From Actinophytocola sp035995025 (lineage in GTDB: Bacteria > Actinomycetota > Actinomycetes > Mycobacteriales > Pseudonocardiaceae): 64,000 nucleotides of DNA. Position 1 is the stretch's first letter; the number at the start of each line of letters is the position of its first letter. Shown here piece after piece: positions 24,436-32,710 of this stretch. The stretch covers positions 17,740-81,739 of the forward strand of contig DASYKY010000054.1 of assembly GCA_035995025.1 (NCBI GenBank). Direction: 5' to 3'. The position numbers and the translations under genes are program-made. The notes under the pieces are model-generated. The model was not told where the DNA came from. It saw only the letters and a list, made by a program, of their open reading frames with translations, and did not search any database.

Positions 24436-25779
24436 TCAGCCGGTGTCCGTCGGGCCAGCAGCCGGCTCGGCGGTCACCGGCTGGTCGAGCAGCTGGATCA
24501 CCGCGAGGACGACCACCAGCAGCAGCGCGATCAGCAGCACGGTCAGGCCGCTCGGCCGGTCGATGAACACGAAGATCAGCACGGCGAGCCCGACGGCCGC
24601 GCCGCGCAGCACGCCGCGGTAGGTGTGCACCCAGGCGCCGACCTTGCCCGACCGCAGCCCGGTCCGCCCGCGCAGCCAGGTCAGCCCGCTCACCACGCCG
24701 CGGCGGATCCGCACCGCGGTCGTCGACGGCCCGGCCAGGAACGCGCCGAGCGCGACGACCAGGCCGACCACGAGCAGCGTGCGCAACCCGTCGCGCAGGA
24801 AGCGCACGATGATGTCGTAGGCGGCGGCCGTCGGCGCGGCGGAGCGGCTGGGCACGTTGTTCAGCAGGATCGCCCGCGCGATCAGCAGGCCGGCGCCGAG
24901 CACCAGCATGCTCGCGGCGAAGCCGATACCGGTGGCCACCAGTGCGCGGCGGTGCCTGCGGGCCAGGTAGACGCCCAGGACCAGCAGCGCGATCGCCACC
25001 CACGGAAGCCACGTCGCCACCTTGTCCAAAGTGGTGTAGTAGCCGCGCGCCTTCACCAGCCCGGCGGCGTCGGCGATCGCGATGGTCGGGTGCACCTCGG
25101 GGATCCGGTTCACCGCGGCCAGCCCGGACTTCGCCAGCTCCTGCTTGGCCGCGTCGATGAACGGGGCCAGGTCGAGGGTCACCTTGTCCCCCTGGATGGC
25201 CACCGCCGAGGCCGACCCGGACAGCACGGCGTTGGCCTGCTCATGGGCGATGCGGATCGCCTGGTCCCAGGCCCGCGCGAACTGCTCGCTGGCGAACAGG
25301 TCGGCGACCCGGGTGTGCACGAAGTCCCGCACGCTGTTCGCGAGCGGGCCGGTCAGGTCGTGCAGCCGGTCGGCCAGCCGCGTCGGCAGGCCCTGCGCGG
25401 CCAGCGCGTCGACCGCCTCGTTGGCCAGGCCCTGCACGTCGACGTAGGTGAACACGGTGTCGGTGACCCGGTTGGTCAGCGCGGCCTGCACGGCCGGGTC
25501 GCGGATCAGCGGGTCCACCGTGGCGGTGAACCGGTCGGTGTCGGCGACCTGGTTGTGCACCCACACGGTCGCCAGCGCGACGGGCGCCAGCAGGCAGCCC
25601 AGCACGATGAGGATCGCGGACAGGATCGACTTCCACGCGAACCGCCTGCGCGTGCGGCCCGTGCGCAGCGTCCCGACCTCGCTGCGCAACCGTTCCAGCT
25701 CGGCACGTTCGTCGGCGTTCAGCGCTCCGGCACTCGTCGCCTCTTCAGCGTTTCGGTCCTGGTCGACCTGTTCGGACAC
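24436..25779 (-). CDS. Integral membrane protein, function unknown
   Basis: This 447-residue protein has a short N-terminal acidic region with a coiled-coil-like ERAELERLRSEVGTL, one membrane helix near residues 50-72, a large external domain of about 200 residues, then four to five membrane helices between about 250 and 430. This layout is shared by actinobacterial membrane proteins of unknown role. GTG 25779 has GGAGG six bases upstream. It diverges from the YihY-like gene across 80 bp and converges with the lipoprotein, whose stop is 5 bp away. Confidence 0.8.
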   Translation of the reverse strand: MSEQVDQDRNAEEATSAGALNADERAELERLRSEVGTLRTGRTRRRFAWKSILSAILIVLGCLLAPVALATVWVHNQVADTDRFTATVDPLIRDPAVQAALTNRVTDTVFTYVDVQGLANEAVDALAAQGLPTRLADRLHDLTGPLANSVRDFVHTRVADLFASEQFARAWDQAIRIAHEQANAVLSGSASAVAIQGDKVTLDLAPFIDAAKQELAKSGLAAVNRIPEVHPTIAIADAAGLVKARGYYTTLDKVATWLPWVAIALLVLGVYLARRHRRALVATGIGFAASMLVLGAGLLIARAILLNNVPSRSAAPTAAAYDIIVRFLRDGLRTLLVVGLVVALGAFLAGPSTTAVRIRRGVVSGLTWLRGRTGLRSGKVGAWVHTYRGVLRGAAVGLAVLIFVFIDRPSGLTVLLIALLLVVVLAVIQLLDQPVTAEPAAGPTDTG

Positions 25780-25859
25780 GGTGTGCCTCCCTCCGTCCCC
25801 GACGGCCCAGCATCGGGGTGCCCGGGCGCGGGCACCTCCCCCGGCGGGGATGAGGCGCC

Positions 25860-26777
25860 GTGACCGGGTTCGTGGCCCGGGCCGGTGAACGGGCCCGCCG
25901 GCTGTACGAGCAGACGCAGGCCGCGGCGGATCGCTACGCGGCGATCGCGGTGGGTTTCGCGATGGTGCGGCGGGATCTCGAGGTCGGCGGCACGCTGCTC
26001 GCCGGGGCGCTCGCGTTCCGGGTGTTCATCTGGCTGCTGCCGTGCTGCCTGCTGGCGACCGCGCTGATCGGGTTCAGCCAGGCGACCACGCGGTCCCCCG
26101 AGGAGCTGACCCGCGACCTCGGCATGAGCCCGCTGACCGCGAACCTGCTCGGCCAGGTCGGCGCGCAGGCCGAGCACGGCCGCTACCTCACCGCGATCCT
26201 GGGCCTGGTGCTGCTGCTGTGGGCCGGCCTCGCGCTCGGCCGGGTCCTCGACCGCATCCACCAGCGGGTGTGGCAGGTCCGGGCCGACGGCGGCCCGAAG
26301 TCGGCGCTCGCCCGGGTGGCCCGGTACAACGCCGCCCTCCTGCTGGCCGTCGCCGGCAACCTGGCCGAGCCCTTCGTCGTCGCGGCCATCGGGCAGTCGC
26401 CCGGGCTGGTGTCGTTGCCCTCGCTGGTGTTCTACGTGCTGATAGGGATCGTGCTGCTCAGCCCCCGGTGGCCGCCCGCCTGGCGGACGGCGTGGCCCGG
26501 CGCGCTGCTGATCGCGCTCGGCATGGAGGGCCTGCACCTGGTGGCCGTGCTCTACCTGCCCGGCAAGCTGAGCCGCGCCTCGGAGCTCTACGGCGCGCTG
26601 GGGGTGGCCGCGTCGGTGCTGGTGTGGCTCGCGCTGATCGCGCGGCTGATCGTGCTGGCCCAGGTGCTCAACGCCGTGCTGGCCGAGCGCGCGGCCGGCC
26701 GGGTGGCCGAGGACCCACCTGTTGCGGGTGATGCGAGCCGGTCGCCGGATGCGGAGGCTGAGGACGCGCGGGGGTGA
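25860..26777 (+). CDS. YihY/BrkB (YhjD-like) family membrane protein
   Basis: This 305-residue protein has six predicted membrane helices and the start pattern AMVRRDLEVGGTLLAGALAFRVFIWLLPCCLL, typical of the YihY/virulence factor BrkB family. ALGRVLDRIHQRVWQVR and LYGALGVAASVLVWLALIARLIVLAQVLNAVL also match. The role of the family is not settled; it was once called ribonuclease BN by mistake. GTG 25860 follows a GGGGATGAGG stretch. It is followed 16 bp later by the second HdeD gene and probably leads the membrane-protein operon that runs to 28483. Confidence 0.85.
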   Translation: MTGFVARAGERARRLYEQTQAAADRYAAIAVGFAMVRRDLEVGGTLLAGALAFRVFIWLLPCCLLATALIGFSQATTRSPEELTRDLGMSPLTANLLGQVGAQAEHGRYLTAILGLVLLLWAGLALGRVLDRIHQRVWQVRADGGPKSALARVARYNAALLLAVAGNLAEPFVVAAIGQSPGLVSLPSLVFYVLIGIVLLSPRWPPAWRTAWPGALLIALGMEGLHLVAVLYLPGKLSRASELYGALGVAASVLVWLALIARLIVLAQVLNAVLAERAAGRVAEDPPVAGDASRSPDAEAEDARG

Positions 26778-26793
26778 TCTCTAGGAGGTCCAG

Positions 26794-27408
26794 GTGACCG
26801 AACAGCAAGCGGCCGGTTTCGCAGCCGGTCCGATGGAAGACGCCCGGGTCAGCGCCGCTCCCTGGGAGCAGGCCGTCACCACCACGGGGAGGCACTGGGG
26901 GCTGCACCTGTTCAACGGCCTCGTGATGCTGCTGATCGGCATCGGGGTGCTGGTGTGGCCGGGCGCCTCGCTGCTGGTCGTGTCGCTGCTGTTCGCGATC
27001 ACCCTGCTGGTGAACGGAATCGTGCAGATCCTGCGGTCCATCGCGGACAGCGGCGCGGGCGGCGGGCGGCGGGTGCTCTTCGGCCTGCTCGGCGCGCTGT
27101 CGCTGCTGGCCGGGGTGCTGTGCCTGCGCTCGCCGCTGCAGACGCTCGCGGCGATCGCGCTGCTGATCGGGTCCTGGTGGATCATCAGCGGCGTGCTGAC
27201 GCTGATCGGCGCGATGAGCGGGTCGACCGAGGGAAGCCGCGGCTGGGCCGCGGTGGTCGGCGTGGTCAGTGTGATCGCCGGGTTCGTCGTGCTGCTGCAG
27301 CCCGGGATCTCGTTGCTGGCACTGGAGTTCACGACCGGCATCGCGCTGATCGTCCTGGGAGCCGTCGTGATGATCGGCGCCGTGCGCGACCGCAACCGGC
27401 CCGTCTAG
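26794..27408 (+). CDS. HdeD family membrane protein (second copy)
   Basis: This 204-residue paralogue of the protein at 23001-23603 has six membrane helices and the same central signature, GVLCLRSPLQTLAAIALLIG. GTG 26794 is preceded by AGGAGGTCCAG, a strong ribosome site. It belongs to a run of small membrane-protein genes from 25860 to 28483. Having two HdeD genes in 4 kb suggests the region is dedicated to envelope stress, but this is inference. Confidence 0.88.
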   Translation: MTEQQAAGFAAGPMEDARVSAAPWEQAVTTTGRHWGLHLFNGLVMLLIGIGVLVWPGASLLVVSLLFAITLLVNGIVQILRSIADSGAGGGRRVLFGLLGALSLLAGVLCLRSPLQTLAAIALLIGSWWIISGVLTLIGAMSGSTEGSRGWAAVVGVVSVIAGFVVLLQPGISLLALEFTTGIALIVLGAVVMIGAVRDRNRPV

Positions 27409-27416
27409 GGGGTGTC

Positions 27417-27542
27417 ATGTTCGACCTCATGGTGGTGTTCATCGTGCTGGGCGTGGTGATGATCGGCCCGCTGCTGCTCGAGCTGCTCGAACGCCGGTTC
27501 AAGATCGGCGGCAGTTCCCGCAGGATCGGCAGGACGCGATGA
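27417..27542 (+). CDS. 41-residue single-span membrane protein
   Basis: MFDLMVVFIVLGVVMIGPLL forms one membrane helix, followed by a basic tail (LERRFKIGGSSRRIGRTR). It lies 8 bp after HdeD and its stop overlaps the next start (ATGA). GGGGGTGTC sits upstream. Its place between tightly spaced membrane-protein genes supports a real small protein. Function unknown. Confidence 0.6.
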   Translation: MFDLMVVFIVLGVVMIGPLLLELLERRFKIGGSSRRIGRTR

Positions 27543-28072
27543 TCGAGCAACCGGTGCCGTCGCGCGGCAAGCTCGACCCCGCCCGGCTGTGGTCGGGCGG
27601 CGTGGCGACCGCGGTCGTCGCCGCCCTCATCGCCGTCGTCGGCATCCTGCTGTGCCGCGGGGTGCTGGACGTGGCCGTGCTGTCGCCGAAGGGCGAGGGC
27701 GTGTGGGGCAACGCGAACACCGTCACCTACGCGCTCGTGTCCGCCGCCGTCGCGCTCGCGGCGACCGCCCTGATGCAGCTGCTGTCGGTGACCACGCCGC
27801 GGTTCCAGACGTTCTTCAGCTGGATCATGGTGCTGCTCACCGCGATCGCCGTCGTCGTGCCGCTCAGCCTGCAGGTCGACTGGGAGCCGAAGCTGTCGAC
27901 CGCCGCGATCAACCTGGTGATCGGCATCGCGATCACGACGATCCTCAACGGCGTGGCGCGCAGCGCCTACCGGCCGGTGCAGCCGCCGCCGGGTCGCGCC
28001 GGCCGCTACGGCGAACCGGGCCAGTACGGCGGGCCCGGCACCACGGACGCGCCGCCCTGGCAGTCCACATAG
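27539..28072 (+). CDS. DUF6069-like membrane protein
   Basis: This 177-residue protein has four membrane helices and the DUF6069-type pattern LAATALMQLLSVTTPRFQTFFSWIMVLLTAIAVVVP. The tail is Pro/Gly/Tyr-rich (RYGEPGQYGGPG). The ATG overlaps the previous stop. Family role unknown. It is followed 15 bp later by the holin-like gene, in one operon. Confidence 0.78.
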   Translation: MIEQPVPSRGKLDPARLWSGGVATAVVAALIAVVGILLCRGVLDVAVLSPKGEGVWGNANTVTYALVSAAVALAATALMQLLSVTTPRFQTFFSWIMVLLTAIAVVVPLSLQVDWEPKLSTAAINLVIGIAITTILNGVARSAYRPVQPPPGRAGRYGEPGQYGGPGTTDAPPWQST

Positions 28073-28087
28073 GTCCGGGAAGGCACG

Positions 28088-28483
28088 ATGATCAGGAACC
28101 TGCTGGTGGGCTGGGTCGTGCTCGCCGTCGCGATCGGACTGGTGGCCGGGCTGCTACCCGGCCTGCACATCAACGGCGGCGCGCTGACGCTGCTGTGGGT
28201 GGCCGCGCTCTACGCGCTGGTGAACGTCACGCTCGGCACGATCATCACCCTGCTGACCGCGCCGATCGTGCTGCTGACGCTGGGGCTGTTCACGATCGTC
28301 ATCAACGCCGCCATGTTCTCGCTCATCGACTACTTCTCCGACTCGCTGGACATCGACGGCTTCGGCTGGGCGCTGCTGGCGGCCGTGTGCGTGTCGGTGT
28401 GCACGCTGCTGCTGGCTTTCTTCCTGCGGACGCTGCGCTCCCGCGTCGAGAAACGCCGCGCGCGGGAACCGCGCGCGGCGTGA
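28088..28483 (+). CDS. YvlD-like four-helix membrane protein (phage holin superfamily IV)
   Basis: This 131-residue protein has four membrane helices. It matches the family that is often called phage holin superfamily IV: IRNLLVGWVVLAVAIGL, then YALVNVTLGTIITLLTAPIVLLTLGLFTIVINAAMFSL. Despite the label, chromosomal members such as YvlD are thought to be envelope stress proteins, and no phage lysis genes are here. GGGAAGG precedes ATG 28088. A 12-bp hairpin at its 3' end may end the operon. Confidence 0.85.
   Translation: MIRNLLVGWVVLAVAIGLVAGLLPGLHINGGALTLLWVAALYALVNVTLGTIITLLTAPIVLLTLGLFTIVINAAMFSLIDYFSDSLDIDGFGWALLAAVCVSVCTLLLAFFLRTLRSRVEKRRAREPRAA
28454..28480 (+). terminator. Hairpin at the 3' end of the membrane-protein operon
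   Basis: CGCCGCGCGCGG pairs with its exact complement around a GAA loop, ending one base before the stop codon of the YvlD-like gene. It encodes the Arg/Ala-rich tail as well and may act as a terminator. Confidence 0.5.
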
Positions 28484-28502
28484 CCTGCTTGCGGTCAGTG
28501 TT

Positions 28503-28544
28503 CAGGTCCCGGTCAGGTCCCGGTCAGGTCCCGGTCAGGTCCCG
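28503..28544. repeat. 11-bp tandem repeat between convergent genes
   Basis: CAGGTCCCGGT is repeated four times (the last copy partial) in the spacer between the YvlD-like gene and the DUF7144 gene, running into the latter's stop. Replication slippage is the likely origin. Confidence 0.85.
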
Positions 28545-28951
28545 TCCTTCATCGCGCCGCCGTGGGCGAGCACGGCGTAGATCACGAACACGTCGATGAC
28601 AATCGTGATCAGCGCCCACACCGGATAGGCGGGCATGAACGCCATGTGCGCGATCGCGTTGAGCCCGGCGAGCACGACCGCGACGATCCGCGCCCACATC
28701 GCGCCGCTGAACAACGCGAAGCCGGCGAGCGCCGCCACGATCCCGAAGACGAGCAGGATCCAGCCCCACTGGGTGAGGTCGAACACCAGCGGGCCCTGCG
28801 GCCCGACCGCGTAGTGCTGGTCGTCGACCAACGCGACCAGGCCGTAGATCGCGTTGAACGAGCCGGTGATGATCATCATGACGCCGGCGAACCAGACCCA
28901 GCCGGCCCACGCGGTCGGCATGGCCCTGGTCGACGTCCTCGGCTGGCTCAT
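28535..28951 (-). CDS. DUF7144-like membrane protein (copy 1)
   Basis: This 138-residue protein has four membrane helices. WAGWVWFAGVMMIITGSFNAIYGLVAL, WGWILLVFGIVAALAGF, and a C-terminal AYPVWALITIVIDVFVIYAVLAHG match a common actinobacterial family. A clear paralogue lies at 32087. ATG 28951 lies 2 bp after the DUF1269 stop, so the two are co-transcribed. Role unknown; the setting suggests envelope stress. Confidence 0.82.
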   Translation of the reverse strand: MSQPRTSTRAMPTAWAGWVWFAGVMMIITGSFNAIYGLVALVDDQHYAVGPQGPLVFDLTQWGWILLVFGIVAALAGFALFSGAMWARIVAVVLAGLNAIAHMAFMPAYPVWALITIVIDVFVIYAVLAHGGAMKDGT

Positions 28952-28953
28952 GG

Positions 28954-29445
28954 TCAGTTCGCCATCATCTCCCGCAGGGCCTTCTCCTGCTCGTCGGTCA
29001 GGTTCGACTGCAGCAGCTCCGGCTTGTGCCCTGCCTCTTCCAGCGCGGCCTTCACCTTGTCCACCACGGCGTTGCTGGACATCAGGAACAGCGCCGACGT
29101 GCCCGGGGTGATCCGGTCGCGCACGGACTTGATGAACTGGTCGTCGATCCCGACGTCGGCCAGCGAGCCGGTGAGCGCGCCCGCTGCGGCGCCGATCGCG
29201 GCGCCGAGGAACGGCACCAGGAAGATCAGGCCGAACAGCATGCCCCAGAACATCCCGCTCATCGCGCCGCCCGCGGTGAGGTTGCGCAGCTGGCGGGTCT
29301 TGGGCTTCTTCGCGCCCGCCGCCCACGACACGGTGGCCGCGTCGTGGATCTGGATGAGTTCCTGCTTGGCCAGTATCTCCAGGCTGGAGATGGTGTCGTC
29401 GGCACCTGTGGGGGTGTCGAACTTCCACACCGTCAGCGTCGTCAT
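28954..29445 (-). CDS. DUF1269 family protein
   Basis: This 163-residue protein starts MTTLTVWKFDTPTGADDTISSLE, with the family's AATVSWAAGAKKPKTRQLRN pattern. A glycine-rich hydrophobic pair (MSGMFWGMLFGLIFLVPFLGAAIGAAAGAL) follows, which could insert in a membrane as a hairpin. The C-terminal part contains SALFLMSSNAVVDKV. ATG 29445 has GGAGGACACG upstream. It leads a two-gene operon with DUF7144. Family role unknown. Members often occur near stress genes, as here. Confidence 0.88.
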   Translation of the reverse strand: MTTLTVWKFDTPTGADDTISSLEILAKQELIQIHDAATVSWAAGAKKPKTRQLRNLTAGGAMSGMFWGMLFGLIFLVPFLGAAIGAAAGALTGSLADVGIDDQFIKSVRDRITPGTSALFLMSSNAVVDKVKAALEEAGHKPELLQSNLTDEQEKALREMMAN

Positions 29446-29895
29446 CGTGTCCTCCTGTCGAGTTGCCGTTGCCACGATCGGGCGGTGGACCCGTTGCCGC
29501 CTCGCCTTTTCGGGGTGAGACCGAAGGTGCGCGGGCGCTGCGGCCACGCCGCGGCAGACCGACGCGCCGACCAGCGCGCCGAAGAAGCCGCGTTGCCGTG
29601 CCGGGACCGCATCCGGCGGATCGCCCGCAGCCCCGCCAGGCCCTCGGCCGGCGGCAGCTCGCCCCGCTCGGCCTGCTCGACCAATCGGTAGCGGACGGAG
29701 ATCTGGTCGCGCAGCACCGCTGCGGCTCGGACTCCACAGTGGACACACCGGCTGGGGCCGGTGGCGGTCATCAGCGCGGTCGGCAGCACGACGACCGGGC
29801 GTCCGGCGCGCCGCCCGCGGCGGCGACGCGGACCAGCGGAACCAATCCGAGGGCCCGATGCGGGTGATCGTGAGGTGAGCGCCCGAAAAACGAGC

Positions 29896-29912
29896 CTCAC
29901 CCCGCGGGTGAG
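29896..29912. promoter_or_regulatory. GGGTGAG palindrome with 3-bp spacer
   Basis: CTCACCC-CGC-GGGTGAG has perfect 7-bp arms. It is the same half-site as the 19-bp box but with a 3-bp centre. It lies 75 bp before the MFS start, next to a full 19-bp copy. Confidence 0.55.
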
Positions 29913-29933
29913 CTCGGCGGCGGGGCGTGCGAG

Positions 29934-29952
29934 GTCACCCCGGGCGGGTGAG
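29934..29952. promoter_or_regulatory. 19-bp box, copy 2 (GTCACCC-N5-GGGTGAG)
   Basis: Second copy of the box, 35 bp before the MFS start codon and in the divergent spacer to the DUF1269 operon. Only the outermost base pair departs from a perfect palindrome. Confidence 0.65.
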
Positions 29953-29986
29953 GCACCCGTGTCGCGGCGGCTCCGACAATCTCCCG

Positions 29987-31477
29987 ATGACCGCAGACCG
30001 GGCCGCCGTGCCCACGTCAGCCAAGGTGGGCGGCGGTGTGCTGGCCGCGACGTGCATCGCCACGCTCGTCGTCAACGCCAACACCTCGGCGGTCAGCATC
30101 CTGCTGCCCGCGATCAGCGAGGACGTCGGCGTCGGCGTCACGACCCTGCAGTGGGCGGTGACGGGCTACTCGCTCGTCGGCGCCGCGGTGATCGTGACCG
30201 GCGGCGTCCTCGGTGACATCGCGGGCAGGCGGCGCGTGTTCATCGGCGCGCTGGTGCTGTTCGTCGCCTCGTGCGTGCTGATCGCGCTCGTGAACAGCGG
30301 CGGCGGGGTGATCGCCGGCCGCGCGATCCAGGGGGCGGCCGGGTCGACGCTGCTGGCCTGCGGGCTGAGCCTGCTGTCGGTGTCGGCGTCCGGGCAGGCA
30401 CAGCTGCGCGCGGTCTCCTTGTGGGGCGCGGCATCCGCGGTCGGCGCCGCGCTGGGACCGCTGGTCGGCGGCGCGCTCGTCGACTCGACCGGCTGGCAGG
30501 GACTGTTCTGGATCGACGCGGCGATCGCGGCCGCCGTCATCCCGCTGACGCTGCGCACGGTCGAGGAGTCCCGCGACCCGGACCGGCCGCGCTCGATCGA
30601 CTTCGCCGGCATGGTGCTGGTGGCGCTCATGCTGGTGCCGCTGGTGCTGGCGCTCAGCAAGGGCCCGGTCTGGGGCTGGGCCTCGGCGGCCACGCTCATC
30701 TGCTTCGCGATCGCCGTGGTCGCGACCGTCGCGTTCGTCTACACCGAACAGCGCGTGCGCGCCCCGCTGGTGGACCTGCGGCTGCTGCGCAACGCCGTGC
30801 TCGTCGGCGCCACGCTGGTGATCCTGATCGTGGCCGGCGCCATCAACGGGCTGATGTACGTGATGTCGCTGTACTTCCAGGACCCCGCCGGGCTCGGCCT
30901 GAGCCCGCTGCAGGCCGGGCTCGCGACGCTGCCCGCGGCCGCCGGCATGGTGGTCATCGCGCCGTTCGTGAGCAGGCTCGCCGCGCGCATCGGCTCGCGG
31001 TCGGTCATCGTGCTCGGGTTCGTGATCACCACGGCCGGGTTCCTGGTGCTGGTGTTCCTCACCCCGTCGTGGGGCTACGGGCTGTTCGTGCTGCCGCTGG
31101 TGGCGGTCGCGGTCGGCATGGGCTTCTCCAACGGCTGCGCGTCGTCGGCGGCGACGGCGTCGGTGTCGAACAACGAGGTCGGTGCGGCGTCGGGCATCTC
31201 GAACATGGCGCGCTACGTGGGCGCGGCGTTGTTCGTCGCCGCCACCGCCACCCTGTACAGCACGGCGACGAGCGCGACCGACGTCTCCGCCGCGCAGGGG
31301 GTCGCCGACGGCGTCACCCGTTCCGCGCTGCTGATGACGATCGTGTCCGCGGCCGGTATCGCGCTGGCGGTGTTCTACGGCCGGCACAAGCCGCACCCGC
31401 AGCGGGCGGTGGACGCCGCCGCGGCGGCCGCGGTCGTCGTGCACACCGTGCCGGTCTCGGCGCCCACGCGCGCCTGA
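29987..31477 (+). CDS. MFS drug:H+ antiporter, DHA2 type (14 helices)
   Basis: This 496-residue protein has about 14 membrane helices. TLQWAVTGYSLVGAAVIVTGGVLGDIAGRRRVF is the motif A region between helices 2 and 3, and GAALGPLVGGALVDSTGWQGLFWIDA is the antiporter motif C. The C-terminal tail is alanine/valine rich. ATG 29987 follows CTCCCG, with no strong ribosome site. The DHA2 group exports drugs and other compounds using the proton gradient; the substrate is unknown. GGGTGA boxes lie just upstream. It converges with the HD-domain gene, 5 bp apart. Confidence 0.92.
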   Translation: MTADRAAVPTSAKVGGGVLAATCIATLVVNANTSAVSILLPAISEDVGVGVTTLQWAVTGYSLVGAAVIVTGGVLGDIAGRRRVFIGALVLFVASCVLIALVNSGGGVIAGRAIQGAAGSTLLACGLSLLSVSASGQAQLRAVSLWGAASAVGAALGPLVGGALVDSTGWQGLFWIDAAIAAAVIPLTLRTVEESRDPDRPRSIDFAGMVLVALMLVPLVLALSKGPVWGWASAATLICFAIAVVATVAFVYTEQRVRAPLVDLRLLRNAVLVGATLVILIVAGAINGLMYVMSLYFQDPAGLGLSPLQAGLATLPAAAGMVVIAPFVSRLAARIGSRSVIVLGFVITTAGFLVLVFLTPSWGYGLFVLPLVAVAVGMGFSNGCASSAATASVSNNEVGAASGISNMARYVGAALFVAATATLYSTATSATDVSAAQGVADGVTRSALLMTIVSAAGIALAVFYGRHKPHPQRAVDAAAAAAVVVHTVPVSAPTRA

Positions 31478-31482
31478 AACCC

Positions 31483-32118
31483 TTACGGGCGAACGTCTTT
31501 CACCGCCGCGAGCCGCAGCCCGGTGCGGCTGACCGCGTCGTGGCGGGCCGCCAGCATGCCCGAGTCGAGCGCGCGCACCAGGTAGGAGCCGGCCCCGTGG
31601 CGCAGGCGGATGTCCGCGATCCGCGCGTCGAACGTGACCGGCTCGCCCGCCGGGCTGATGTGCATGTCGCAGTGCCACAGGGCGTCGCGCAGCGCGGTGT
31701 GCTCGTCGGGGAACGCGTCCAGCTCGGCGGTGAACCCGCGCAGCTCGGCCACGAAGGCGGCCGCGGAGTGCCGGGCGACGAGGTTCGCGAGGCGTGTGGT
31801 GCTCCACGAAGTCCGCTGCGTGGCGAGGAAGCGGGCGCCGTCGAGCGGGTGGTAGCCGGTGTCGGCCAGCGGTGGCGCGTAGCCGATGTCGTGCAGGAGC
31901 GCCGCCGCGACCAGCAGCTCGCGGTCGGGATCGACGAGCAACGCCCGGCCCGCCCTGGAGGCGAGCCGGGCGACGCCCTGGACGTGGGCCCATCGTCGGG
32001 GCAACTGCCGAGCGAGGTGGTGCTCGGCCAGGTCCCACGCCCAGAGCGCTACGGACCGGCGCGGGAGGCCGCCCGCGCCGGTGCGCTCACCAGTCGGCGC
32101 GCTTGGCCTCGTCGCCAT
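31483..32118 (-). CDS. HD-domain phosphohydrolase-like protein
   Basis: This 211-residue protein has an HD domain: RRWAHVQGVARLA gives the first histidine, LLVAAALLHDIGYAP gives the HD pair, and a further histidine lies in NLVARHSAA. Such domains bind metal and cleave phosphate esters, often of nucleotides; the substrate here is unknown. The ATG at 32118 overlaps the DUF7144 gene by 32 bases and is the only start in the frame before the domain, so the two are likely coupled. A single HD domain with no GGDEF or RelA partner makes it a generic phosphohydrolase. Confidence 0.82.
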   Translation of the reverse strand: MATRPSAPTGERTGAGGLPRRSVALWAWDLAEHHLARQLPRRWAHVQGVARLASRAGRALLVDPDRELLVAAALLHDIGYAPPLADTGYHPLDGARFLATQRTSWSTTRLANLVARHSAAAFVAELRGFTAELDAFPDEHTALRDALWHCDMHISPAGEPVTFDARIADIRLRHGAGSYLVRALDSGMLAARHDAVSRTGLRLAAVKDVRP

Positions 32119-32545
32119 GGACGATCAGGGCCCAGATCACCAGCACGTCCAGCGCGATGACGATCACGGCCCACACGGGGTAGGCGGACAGGAAGGTCAG
32201 CTGGGCGATCGCGTTGATGCCGCAGAGGATGACGCCGCTGACGCGTGCCCAGGTCGCGCCGGTGAACAACCCGACACCGACGATGACCGCGAGGCCGCCG
32301 ATGATCAGGTGCACCCAGCCCCACCCGGTGATGTCGAACACCAGCACGCCCTGCTGTGTCGCGACGAAGTACTGGTCGTTGAACAGGGCGACCAGGCCCT
32401 CGATGATGTTGAACGTCCCCAGCAGGATCATCATCGCGCCGCCGAAGTACACCCACCCGACCCAACCGGACCGCGGTGCCGAGCGGCCGTGTGTGGTGGA
32501 GGCCGCCGACGTCGCGCCTGCGTCGTGAACCGCGTGTTCACTCAT
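32087..32545 (-). CDS. DUF7144-like membrane protein (copy 2)
   Basis: This 152-residue paralogue of the protein at 28535 shares the WVGWVYFGGAMMILLGTFNIIEGLVAL start and the AYPVWAVIVIALDVLVIWALIVHG end. It has four membrane helices. ATG 32545 has GGGGAG eight bases upstream. Two copies of the 19-bp box lie between it and the divergent amphi-Trp gene. It is co-transcribed with the HD-domain gene. Confidence 0.84.
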   Translation of the reverse strand: MSEHAVHDAGATSAASTTHGRSAPRSGWVGWVYFGGAMMILLGTFNIIEGLVALFNDQYFVATQQGVLVFDITGWGWVHLIIGGLAVIVGVGLFTGATWARVSGVILCGINAIAQLTFLSAYPVWAVIVIALDVLVIWALIVHGDEAKRADW

Positions 32546-32603
32546 GGTCTTACTCCCCTTCTCGAGGTTGCGGCCATGGTGGGACACGTCCGGTGCGCGC
32601 ATC

Positions 32604-32622
32604 CTCACCCGGAGCGGGTGAG
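32604..32622. promoter_or_regulatory. 19-bp box, copy 3 (CTCACCC-N5-GGGTGAG)
   Basis: Exact consensus copy in the divergent spacer between DUF7144 copy 2 and the amphi-Trp gene, 59 bp from the former's start. It is followed 7 bp later by another copy. Confidence 0.75.
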
Positions 32623-32629
32623 CTGCAAG

Positions 32630-32648
32630 GTCACTCCCGGCGGGTGAT
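32630..32648. promoter_or_regulatory. 19-bp box, copy 4 (GTCACTC-N5-GGGTGAT)
   Basis: Second copy in the same spacer, centred 26 bp from copy 3. One arm has a mismatch (T for C). Two tandem sites between divergent promoters suggest cooperative binding, though this is inference. Confidence 0.65.
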
Positions 32649-32710
32649 GCTCCCGGCGGCCGGCGGCTGGTCGGCTGGTAGCAGGAACCACGCCACCGGA
32701 AGGGGACCCC

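Larger units (their letters stand above)
29446..29986. other. 541-bp spacer: GGGTGA boxes and a doubtful broken reading frame
   Basis: No confident gene lies here. On the minus strand a reading from 29771 (TATGPSRCVHCGVRAAAVLRD) has good codon bias for about 60 codons. The bias then seems to move to another frame (RGFFGALVGASVCRG), so a decayed or misread small gene is possible. The right part holds a direct repeat GGGTGA-TCGTG-AGGTGA (29862-29878) and two inverted GGGTGA boxes near the MFS start. Confidence 0.5.

Noticed and set aside
25828..25856. Possible seventh copy of the 19-bp box (CACCTCCC...GGGGATGAG) between the membrane protein and YihY genes
   Set aside because: Too many mismatches and an insertion in both arms; not above chance in this GC-rich spacer.
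28088..28483. Holin-like protein as a sign of a prophage
   Set aside because: Four-helix YvlD-like members are common chromosomal genes. No lysin, terminase, portal or integrase lies nearby.
28503..28544. Regulatory iteron set from the 11-bp repeat
   Set aside because: The copies are identical, sit between convergent genes and run into a stop codon; simple slippage explains them.
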